From positions 1 through 61,425 of the forward strand of contig JAPKAY010000019.1 of NCBI GenBank assembly GCA_028825045.1: a stretch of 61,425 nucleotides of DNA, in the 5' to 3' direction. Positions 54,806 to 61,425 of this stretch are shown here, one piece after another; positions within the stretch are counted from its first letter, which is position 1, and each line of letters starts with the position of its first letter. This DNA comes from Halioglobus sp. (GTDB lineage Bacteria > Pseudomonadota > Gammaproteobacteria > Pseudomonadales > Halieaceae). Made by a program: the position numbers and the translations under genes. The notes beneath the pieces were generated by a model. It was not told the DNA's origin. It did no database searches and saw nothing but the letters and a program-made list of their open reading frames with translations.

Positions 54806-55822
54806 ATGATGGGAACGGTTTTGGTGACGGGCGGAGCGGGTTACATTGGCAGTCACGCCTGCGCTGCGCTGATAGAGGCGGGTTATCAGGTGGTTGTACT
54901 GGACAATTTGTGTAATAGCAGTCCGGTCGCCCTGAAGCGCGTAGGTGAAATTTGCGCTACATCGCCTATATTTGTGCAGGGTGACGTGCGGGATCGCGGT
55001 TGCCTCGACAAGATTTTTCATGCCCACACCATTACGGCCGTACTGCATTTTGCAGGCCTTAAAGCGGTGGGGGAGTCTGTTGATCTTCCGCTTGAGTATT
55101 ACGATAACAACGTCGTTAGCTCGCTCGTTCTTTTGGCAGCCATGCAGCAGGCGGGCGTTACTAACATAGTGTTTTCTTCCTCGGCGACGGTGTACGGGGA
55201 TCCGCCCTCTGTTCCCATCCGGGAGGATTTTGCGCTTTCCCCAACCAGTCCCTACGGTCGCTCTAAACTCATGGTAGAGGACATTCTGGCTGATTGGCAC
55301 GTTGCGAATCCCAATTGGAGCGTCTGTCGGCTGCGATATTTCAACCCTGTGGGCGCACACCCCAGTGGTCTCATAGGTGAGGATCCCCAGGGCTTCCCCA
55401 ATAACCTGATGCCATTCGTGGCGCAAGTAGCAGTAGGGGAGCGTGAGAAGCTGTTCGTATTTGGTGATGACTATGCCACGGCAGACGGCACCGGCGTGCG
55501 AGATTATATCCACGTAATGGATCTAGTGGAGGGGCATGTTGTAGCACTGGAATATATCTGCCGTCAGCCTGGTCTGCATACCATCAATTTGGGTACTGGC
55601 AATGGCGTCTCAGTGCTGGATATGGTGAAAGCCTTTGAGCACGCCAGCGGGCAGTCTGTGCCCTACGAAATTGTCAAACGCCGCCCCGGAGATATTGCCG
55701 CCTGTTGGGCCGACCCGCGGTTGGCCGAGACATTATTGCAATGGACGGCTTCGAGAAGTTTGTCCCAGATGTGTGAAGACGCCTGGCGTTGGCAGCAGCG
55801 GAATCCTAGAGGATATGCCTGA
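54806..55822 (+). CDS. galE: UDP-glucose 4-epimerase
   Basis: 338 residues, equal to E. coli GalE (338). ATG at 54806, with a second ATG directly after. VTGGAGYIGSHACAALIEAG (cofactor loop), VLDNLCNSSP, VLHFAGLKAVGES, SSSATVYGDPP, catalytic YGRSKLMVEDIL, LRYFNPVGAHPSG, GDDYATADGTGVRDYIHVMDLV and RRPGDIAACWADP. Interconverts UDP-glucose and UDP-galactose. Divergent from the ugd/epimerase pair, with 169 bp between the starts. Probably supplies galactose for the cell surface. Confidence 0.97.
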   Translation: MMGTVLVTGGAGYIGSHACAALIEAGYQVVVLDNLCNSSPVALKRVGEICATSPIFVQGDVRDRGCLDKIFHAHTITAVLHFAGLKAVGESVDLPLEYYDNNVVSSLVLLAAMQQAGVTNIVFSSSATVYGDPPSVPIREDFALSPTSPYGRSKLMVEDILADWHVANPNWSVCRLRYFNPVGAHPSGLIGEDPQGFPNNLMPFVAQVAVGEREKLFVFGDDYATADGTGVRDYIHVMDLVEGHVVALEYICRQPGLHTINLGTGNGVSVLDMVKAFEHASGQSVPYEIVKRRPGDIAACWADPRLAETLLQWTASRSLSQMCEDAWRWQQRNPRGYA

Positions 55823-55876
55823 GTCACCGCGGCTTTTCATCGACAATACCGCATGTGAATACACTGCGAGTACCGG

Positions 55877-56644
55877 ATGATTTCGTTTTATACCGCAAAA
55901 TTACTGTCGCTGCTGGTGTATCCGTTGAGCCTGAGCTTGTGGCTACTGGTTTTGGCCTTTGCCTGCTCGCTCTTGAGATGGAGGCGGATCAGCTTTTATA
56001 CAACGGTACTTGCGGTCACCTGGCTGTATCTCTGCTCTACGGCGTTGTTTGCAAACTTTCTGATGGGTTCATTGGAACGCAGTTATGTGCCGCGGGCCAT
56101 GTCTGTTATCGCCGAAGCTGATGCAATCGTACTTCTGGGCGGTGCGATGCGCGGTGATACGCATATGGGTACTCTACCCGACCTCAATCAACACGCCGAC
56201 CGGCTGGTTCATGCTGCGGCACTCTATAAAGCCGGGAAGGCACCGATTATTTTGTTAACCGGTGGAGGGGGAGAAGACGTTCGTTCGGAAGCTGAGCAAA
56301 TGAAAGAAATCCTTATGGTTATGGGAATTCCGGCGCGCAGCATGTTGCTGGAAGACAAGAGTCGCACCACGTACGACAACGCTGTCTTTTCTGCGCAGAT
56401 GCTCAAGGACAAAGGGCTGCGTCGGATTCTGCTGGTAAGCTCGGGTTATCATATGCCCCGGGCAGAGGCATTATTTTCGGCGCAGGGGTTGGAGGTTGTG
56501 CCGGCGCCGACAGACTTTCAACGGCCCGTTGCGCCACAACTTTTACCCAGGTGGGTGCCCGATGTGGCTAGCCTGTCCCGGTCAACATACGCGCTGCACG
56601 AAATAGTGGGCTACTGGGTATACCGACTGCGCGGGTGGCTGTAA
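55877..56644 (+). CDS. DUF218/YdcF-ElyC family membrane protein
   Basis: 255 residues, ATG at 55877. Two hydrophobic helices at the N-terminus (about 7-30 and 40-57) are followed by the DUF218 domain (about 75-235): DAIVLLGGAMRGDTH, HAAALYKAGKAPIILLTGGG, EAEQMKEILMVMGIP, LEDKSRTTYDNAVFSAQML and LLVSSGYHMPRAEALF. The domain faces the periplasm in ElyC-type proteins, which affect peptidoglycan or polyprenyl phosphate handling in envelope synthesis. The position 54 bp after galE fits an envelope polysaccharide role. Precise activity unknown. Confidence 0.92.
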   Translation: MISFYTAKLLSLLVYPLSLSLWLLVLAFACSLLRWRRISFYTTVLAVTWLYLCSTALFANFLMGSLERSYVPRAMSVIAEADAIVLLGGAMRGDTHMGTLPDLNQHADRLVHAAALYKAGKAPIILLTGGGGEDVRSEAEQMKEILMVMGIPARSMLLEDKSRTTYDNAVFSAQMLKDKGLRRILLVSSGYHMPRAEALFSAQGLEVVPAPTDFQRPVAPQLLPRWVPDVASLSRSTYALHEIVGYWVYRLRGWL

Positions 56645-56758
56645 CCACATAGACAACAAAAAATGTGCCTTACCCCAATTCCTAAGAGCACAATGTGACC
56701 GACGGACAGGATGGCAGTGGGAGGCAGGTATTTCCCAGGCTGCGCTGTCCGGTCAAAC

Positions 56759-57160
56759 TCAAAGACACTGACGCAGCTTGTATTCGCTGTAACTTAGCCC
56801 CGTCCAGCGACGGAAAGCGCGATAAAAGCTGTTCACCTCCAGATACCCAAGTTCATCTGCCAGGCACTTTCCGGGCCGCCACATTTCGCGCAAGACCTGC
56901 TCGCAGCGATACTGACGGGCCCGATCCAACAGGAACTGGTAGCAGGTATGGTCGGCACGCAGGCGGCGCCGCAAAGTCGTACTGCTCATTCCCAGTGATT
57001 CCGCCACTGAGTCAGCTCGCAGGCGCGCCAGGTCGCCGCCAAGTAGAATCTGCAATACTTTGTCGGTAGTGCGGGATAGGGCCAGATAACCGGGCTTTTC
57101 TGGCGGGGGGATGAGGTCATCCCGGTCAAGGTTTGAGACAGGTGGTTGTTCCATAGCCAT
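56759..57160 (-). CDS. AraC-type DNA-binding protein lacking a sensor domain
   Basis: 133 residues, ATG at 57160 (a second ATG two codons later is possible). Almost the whole protein is the two helix-turn-helix units of the AraC family: DSVAESLGMSSTTLRRRLRADHTCYQFLLDRAR (written here with its start at about residue 50), then a second unit LADELGYLEVNSFYRAFRRWTG with the conserved FxRxFxxxxG-like end. The usual 150-200 residue N-terminal effector domain is absent, replaced by about 30 polar residues. It may work as a dimer without ligand, or depend on a partner. Targets unknown. It lies convergent to the DUF218 gene with 114 bp between ends. The 219-bp space upstream, to the end of the M48 gene, has no gene. 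Confidence 0.82.
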   Translation of the reverse strand: MAMEQPPVSNLDRDDLIPPPEKPGYLALSRTTDKVLQILLGGDLARLRADSVAESLGMSSTTLRRRLRADHTCYQFLLDRARQYRCEQVLREMWRPGKCLADELGYLEVNSFYRAFRRWTGLSYSEYKLRQCL

Positions 57161-57379
57161 AACATCCTTGTTGTGGTTACTAGAATTGATAATCTATGTG
57201 TGCGGTCAATCGGTCGCCAGTTATGTGAGCTAATCCCTGCTCATGGCGGTCGACACCACTAAAACTAGCACAAACCTGCAGAAGTGAAAGTGACTCGGTT
57301 GAAGCGGGCGAATTTGGTGAGTATTGGGACACATCCGATTACTGAGACCGATATTGGATACCGCGCGCCTATATCTCCG

Positions 57380-59323
57380 TTACTCAAGATCGGGGCCCGA
57401 GGGAATGGGACAATCCATGACGGCGGCCATGCTGCCGATTATCTCTCGCTCCACTGGACTGAGCTGTCCATCGTGTCCGGCAGCCAAGGCCATAGCCTTG
57501 AGCAAGCGTGGCTTCAGGAGGGGGTAGCAGTCCGCCAATTCGTGTACCGCATTGCTGAAACTAGCGACCTCACATTGTTCTGCTGGCAGAATGTCCATGT
57601 CTGTGAAACCCAGACTGTCTGCACCCAGGCGAAATACGGCGTGTGATTCGCCGCTGCTTTCCCGGGCCAGTACTGAAAATACCATGCGGACGTGCGCAGC
57701 GACCGTTTGTAACCTGCGATACCGTGCTCGGCTGGGTTTAACCGTAATAAATTCCGGGTCCAAATAGTGGCGCACAAGCTGAAATAGACACCATTCATAG
57801 AGTTCAGTCCGTTGATCTGCTTGGATCAGCTTCAATAGCGTGTTCTTGAATAATCGATACTGGGGTAACGACATGGACTTTAGAGCAGGCAGGCACATCT
57901 CGAGCAGGGGAAGGCGGCGCGGTGCTCCCAGTGCCTGTACGCCAGGGCTAAAGGTGTGGACGAGCTCTTGCAGGCCAATAATGTCTGTTGTGGAGATGAT
58001 CTGTAGTTGTTGTTGCCGTAGCGTCTCGTCCTTACTCATTAGCAGGCAATAGATTAGCGCATGTGCACCCAGCGGCTCGTGACTTTGCTGGACAAAGACC
58101 AGCGGAATATCCTCACGCGTGGCGGTCGCCTGCTCCAGTTGATTGGGGTCGGATTCAAACTGTGCATCTTCAGCCCCAACTTCTTCCGCGAGCGCGCCGG
58201 CCAGCGCAGCTGCCACCAGAGCCGCCCGTCCGACGCCCACGTCCCCTGCGCCCGGACGGCTTGGCTGTTCGGGATAGTGCACCGGTTTGCGTTCGATAAA
58301 TTCGCCATTCCATTGCGGGTCCACACGCCCGATGCGGTCGCGCAGCGGGGGGTGAGTGGCGAAAACCTGCCATAAGCGGTGTTCAATTTGCCCGAAAAAT
58401 ATATGGGACATTTCGTTTGCCCGGGCGGCGTGCACCAGGGTGCCTGGAATATAGCCGCCAATGACTTTTAGAGCGTCGCCAATGCCGTCTGGACTGCGCG
58501 TATATTGCACTGCGCTGGCATCTGCCAGGAATTCTTTTTGCCGGGAAATGGCTGCCTTGATGAACCCTGCCGCCAAACCGCCCAGCCATCCCAAAAGCCA
58601 CAGGGCAAACCCCAGCAGGGATATGGTGGGGCCGACCTTGCTGCGCGCACTGGCCCCGGATCGAACGCGGTTGCTGCTGCGCAGTAGTATGTGTCCCACG
58701 TCTCCAATAAATGTGATTCCTTTGAGCATTGCCACCAAGCGTATATTCAGACGCATATCGCCGTTGAGAATATGACTGAACTCATGGGCGATGACGCCCT
58801 GCAGTTCATGCCGTTTGAGGTGTTCGATGGTGCCTCGGGTGACTGCCACAATGGCGTCGGCGGGGGTGATGCCAGCGGCGAACGCATTGATGCCCCGTTC
58901 GCCGTTCAGTACGTAGACGGGAGGCACCGGCATATTTGCAGCCAGTGCCATTTCTTCGACGACATTCAGGCAGCGTCGCTCCGCCGCATCCCTGGATTGT
59001 GGCAGGATGCGGGTGCCACCCAGGCTTTCAGCAACCGCCTTGCCGCCAGTTGAAAGTTGGACCCATTTTGCCAGAACCACCAAGGCCACGGTCGCGCTTA
59101 CGGCCAAGCCCACGGTCCCGAATCGCGACCAGCTGAAGTAAGACAGAAAGCCGTCCATCCCCTCGCGGCTGCCGCTGTAGATGTTGTAGTCCCCACTAAA
59201 GAACAGAAACGCAGCGACAGCGGCGTTGGCCAACACAATCAACAGCAACACTGCCGCCAGAAACAATAGAACCAGCACGCGCGTATTGCGCCGAGCTGCA
59301 TCCTGTTGCGCAAAAAAATCCAT
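57380..59323 (-). CDS. M48 family membrane metallopeptidase with long C-terminal extension
   Basis: 647 residues; HtpX-type proteases have about 290. Two N-terminal helices (about 17-42 and 66-90), then the peptidase domain with VYVLNGERGINAFAAG, the zinc motif HEFSH (180-184) and the third ligand Glu264 in RQKEFLADASA. A further helix pair is at about 232-255. From about 340 to the end there is a region not found in HtpX, helical in character, with SAVMDCPIPSG-like end and a stretch EREIIGSMAAV that suggests a regulatory or TerB-like domain. It follows LemA on the same strand (20 bp), a known pairing. Probably acts in the inner membrane; substrate unknown. Confidence 0.9.
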   Translation of the reverse strand: MDFFAQQDAARRNTRVLVLLFLAAVLLLIVLANAAVAAFLFFSGDYNIYSGSREGMDGFLSYFSWSRFGTVGLAVSATVALVVLAKWVQLSTGGKAVAESLGGTRILPQSRDAAERRCLNVVEEMALAANMPVPPVYVLNGERGINAFAAGITPADAIVAVTRGTIEHLKRHELQGVIAHEFSHILNGDMRLNIRLVAMLKGITFIGDVGHILLRSSNRVRSGASARSKVGPTISLLGFALWLLGWLGGLAAGFIKAAISRQKEFLADASAVQYTRSPDGIGDALKVIGGYIPGTLVHAARANEMSHIFFGQIEHRLWQVFATHPPLRDRIGRVDPQWNGEFIERKPVHYPEQPSRPGAGDVGVGRAALVAAALAGALAEEVGAEDAQFESDPNQLEQATATREDIPLVFVQQSHEPLGAHALIYCLLMSKDETLRQQQLQIISTTDIIGLQELVHTFSPGVQALGAPRRLPLLEMCLPALKSMSLPQYRLFKNTLLKLIQADQRTELYEWCLFQLVRHYLDPEFITVKPSRARYRRLQTVAAHVRMVFSVLARESSGESHAVFRLGADSLGFTDMDILPAEQCEVASFSNAVHELADCYPLLKPRLLKAMALAAGHDGQLSPVEREIIGSMAAVMDCPIPSGPDLE

Positions 59324-59343
59324 GGTGGCTTTAGCTCAGTACG

Positions 59344-59940
59344 CTAGAAAGACACCTCGGGCGCACGCTGAATTTCTGCCGAGTCCTCAAACTGAAGGAG
59401 TGAAGCATCTTCGGGGTGGCCGAATTTGGTGGCGAAGAAAACCGGGGGAAAACTCTGGCGGTAGGTGTTGTACGTCATAACAGCGTCATTAAAGCCTTGG
59501 CGGGCAAAGGCAACTCGGTTTTCCGTGGTCGTTAACTCTTCAGAAAGTTGCATCATGTTCTCGTTGGCTTTGAGGTCAGGATACGCTTCCATGGTGACAT
59601 TCAATTTCCCCATGGCTCCTTGCAATGTGCCTTCGGCATTGGCCAATTGACTCAGCTGGGCACTACCGACATTACCGTCACTCATGGCCTTTAGAATCGC
59701 AGCGGCGTCATTGCGTGCATTAATGACAGCCTCCAGTGTCTCGCGCTCATGCCCCATATAAGCCTTGGCGGTCTCTACTAGATTGGGAATCAGGTCGTAG
59801 CGTCGTTTGAGCTGCACCTCAATTTGTGAGAAGGAATTGAGATAGCGATTCTTAAGCGTCACCAAGGTGTTATAGATTGTGACGACGTAGATGACAAGGC
59901 CCAGCAATACCAGCCAGAACACAATAGTCGATATTTCCAT
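59344..59940 (-). CDS. LemA family protein
   Basis: 198 residues, ATG at 59940 with GAGGGAA before it. One N-terminal membrane helix (about 4-24, VFWLVLLGLVIYVVTIY), then a long helical periplasmic or cytoplasmic domain with the family motif RYLNSFSQIEVQLKRRYDLIPNLVE (split, about 32-56), FEVVINARN-like segment TLEAVINARNDA, AYPDLKANENMMQLSEELTTTENRVAFARQGFND and a C-terminal NTYRQSFPPVFFA. LemA proteins have no known enzyme activity. First gene of a two-gene unit with the M48 protease. A TATAAT box lies 54 bases before its start. Confidence 0.94.
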   Translation of the reverse strand: MEISTIVFWLVLLGLVIYVVTIYNTLVTLKNRYLNSFSQIEVQLKRRYDLIPNLVETAKAYMGHERETLEAVINARNDAAAILKAMSDGNVGSAQLSQLANAEGTLQGAMGKLNVTMEAYPDLKANENMMQLSEELTTTENRVAFARQGFNDAVMTYNTYRQSFPPVFFATKFGHPEDASLLQFEDSAEIQRAPEVSF

Positions 59941-59992
59941 GGGAGGTTCCCTCGCAGTTTTTTACAGGTGATTTTTTATTTTAAGATGCACG

Positions 59993-60022
59993 ATTATAGT
60001 GAGTATTGTACATCGCAATTAA
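59993..60022 (-). promoter_or_regulatory. candidate promoter of lemA and the M48 gene
   Basis: On the minus strand TTAATT (60022-60017) and TATAAT (59998-59993) are 18 bases apart. The -10 box is perfect, the -35 box weak. The surrounding 119-bp gap is strongly AT-rich, unlike its neighbours. Confidence 0.5.
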
Positions 60023-60059
60023 AAATAATAATTTTGTGGGTTGGTAGGGTGCACAGAAA

Positions 60060-61425
60060 TCAGGCTGGGACTACCTCAACCGAAATACCATTCACTGCTG
60101 CATTTCCGGACAGTTCATCCAAGGCATACTCGTCTGTAATGTCGTTGCAACTGACGCCCGCGTGACGCTGCGCGATATCCATGCGGATCCCCTCGCGGTG
60201 ATGCCCGAAGCCGTGGGGCAGGCTGACCACGCCAGGCATTATTTCTGCGGAGGCTTCCACCACAACCTGAAGCGCACCCACACGGGAGCGCACCTCAACT
60301 TCGCTGCCTTCCAAAATATTTCGTTGTTGAATGTCTTGGGGATGCATCAATAGCGTGCAGCGGTTTGGGCCTTTCACCAGGCGGTGGTAGTTGTGCATCC
60401 AGGAGTTATTGGAGCGCACATGACGTCTGCCGATCAACTGCAGCGGCCGCGCTTGCGCTGGGTCGTGTGATGAGGCTTTCTCGGCGCAAAACTCTTCGCT
60501 CAGACGTTCCAGGTCTGCCAGGGGCTCAGGCGTGTCACAGTGAATCCACTTGTCTTTGGTGCGTAGTCGGGCCGGCAACTGTGGCTGCAAGGGGCCAAAG
60601 TCTATGCCCGAAGGGTGGTCCTTTAGCATTTGTATAGATATGCCCTGATCCGCATAGGGCCCGGATTGTAGGCCCAGGTCGATGATGTCGGCCGGCGCAA
60701 CGCTGGGCTTCGCTTCCCTGCCCAGCCGTTGAGCCACCCGGTTACCTAATTCGGTAAATATCTCCCAGTCGTGCAATGCACCTTCCGGCTTGTCAAATAC
60801 CGGTTCATTGAATCTGGCGGTATTGCGCACGGCGTTGGTGTGAAAGGCCAAGTCGTAGTGGTCGTGCTCCAGTGCCGAGGTAGGCGGTAGGATGATGTCC
60901 GCGTGGCGCGTGGTTTCATTGAGATACGGGTCGAGGGACACCATAAAATCCAGTTGTGAAAGAGCGTCGTCCAGTTGCCGGCCGTTGGGTGTGGAGATTA
61001 CGGGATTTCCCGCACCGGTAAACAGTGCTCGAATCTGGTTCTCTCCAGGAGTCGTAATCTCTTCCGCCATTACTGCGGCGGGCAGCTCGCGATCAAACTC
61101 TGGCAGATTGCGCACGCGACTATGGTGGCGGGCAAAGCCACCCGGCCCGATGGTACTCACCTGGTCCAGTGCTGGGAGGGTAAATAGAGAGCCGCCGGGT
61201 AGATCTAAATTACCTGTGGCGATATTAATTAGCTGAATCAGCCACTGGTTGAGTGCGCCATAGGCCTGAGTAGAGACCCCCATACGGCCATAACAGATCG
61301 CAGCCCCGGCGGTGGCAAATTCGCGAGCAATACGCCGGATTGTGCCAGCTTCAATGGATGTGTGTTGCGCAGCGAACTCTGCTGTGAAGTTCGCGATGGC
61401 CGCGCGCACGACATCAAGGCCGTCG
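60060..61425 (-). CDS. molybdopterin-dependent oxidoreductase (N-terminal part outside window)
   Basis: The visible 454 residues are the middle and C-terminal parts; the start lies beyond base 61425. The frame is open at the edge (DGLDVVRAAIANF). Family features: IRRIAREFATAGAAICYGRMGVSTQAYG, NIATGNLDLPGGSLF, ALFTGAGNPVISTPNG, DFMVSLDPYLNETTRHADIILPP and the C-terminal MopB-type domain with PLQLIGRRHVRSNNSWMHN, LMHPQDIQQRNILEGSEVEV and LPHGFGH. This is the DMSO reductase/formate dehydrogenase superfamily; the substrate cannot be told without the N-terminal cluster region and the residue that binds molybdenum. No electron-transfer partner gene is visible. Confidence 0.93.
   Translation of the reverse strand, partial: DGLDVVRAAIANFTAEFAAQHTSIEAGTIRRIAREFATAGAAICYGRMGVSTQAYGALNQWLIQLINIATGNLDLPGGSLFTLPALDQVSTIGPGGFARHHSRVRNLPEFDRELPAAVMAEEITTPGENQIRALFTGAGNPVISTPNGRQLDDALSQLDFMVSLDPYLNETTRHADIILPPTSALEHDHYDLAFHTNAVRNTARFNEPVFDKPEGALHDWEIFTELGNRVAQRLGREAKPSVAPADIIDLGLQSGPYADQGISIQMLKDHPSGIDFGPLQPQLPARLRTKDKWIHCDTPEPLADLERLSEEFCAEKASSHDPAQARPLQLIGRRHVRSNNSWMHNYHRLVKGPNRCTLLMHPQDIQQRNILEGSEVEVRSRVGALQVVVEASAEIMPGVVSLPHGFGHHREGIRMDIAQRHAGVSCNDITDEYALDELSGNAAVNGISVEVVPA

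Overview
The window looks like chromosomal DNA of a marine gammaproteobacterium, most likely of the Halieaceae (OM60/NOR5) type. This is inferred from gene content, from the classical order rsgA/orn/queG/nnr/tsaE/amiB/mutL/miaA/hfq/hflX/hflK/hflC/DUF2065/hisZ/purA, and from moderate GC with many GTG and TTG starts. No sequence search was possible. I see no rRNA, tRNA, insertion sequence, prophage or CRISPR array. Coding density is about 95 percent.

Region 1 (1-14400) is the most unusual part: thirteen tightly packed, mostly overlapping minus-strand genes that read as one operon from a candidate promoter at 14373-14400. In transcription order they encode a TPR/TonB-C-like exported protein, a Ser/Gly-rich lipoprotein, a lipoprotein with a glycine-rich hydrophobic segment, a TPR membrane protein, a membrane-anchored PEGA/FGE-fold protein, a small exported protein, a MotA/TolQ/ExbB proton-channel protein, a degenerate actin/Hsp70-like protein, two paralogous proteins with one N-terminal membrane helix, a coiled coil and a von Willebrand A domain, two small lipoproteins, and an M48 lipoprotein metalloprotease cut by the window edge. 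I read it as a possible undescribed ion-driven envelope machine in which VWA proteins take the ExbD/MotB place.

Region 2 (14451-30236) is a mixed housekeeping stretch: acyl-CoA thioesterase-like protein, gamma-glutamyltransferase, GNAT, PdxH, CinA, NUDIX, DUF924, FklB, iron alcohol dehydrogenase, an orphan ParA, a CysH-type PAPS reductase, a transglutaminase-like/TPR lipoprotein, a PPOX-fold protein, an SDR, AsnS, and two small unknown proteins. A structured intergenic repeat lies at about 18914-19008.

Region 3 (30254-51020) holds an RNase II-type exonuclease, a PIN-PhoH ATPase, psd, rsgA, orn and queG. These are followed by the long plus-strand run nnr-tsaE-amiB-mutL-miaA-hfq-hflX-hflK-hflC-DUF2065-hisZ-purA, covering metabolite repair, tRNA modification, wall cleavage, mismatch repair, RNA chaperoning, membrane protein quality control, and histidine and purine synthesis.

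Region 4 (51275-56644) is a nucleotide-sugar cluster: UDP-xylose synthase, UDP-glucose dehydrogenase, UDP-glucuronate 4-epimerase, UDP-glucose 4-epimerase and a DUF218 membrane protein. Together the enzymes could make UDP-GlcA, UDP-Xyl, UDP-GalA and UDP-Gal from UDP-Glc. No glycosyltransferase is present. Region 5 (56759-61425) has an AraC-type protein reduced to its DNA-binding domain, an M48 membrane protease paired with LemA, and the C-terminal part of a molybdopterin oxidoreductase that runs off the right edge.
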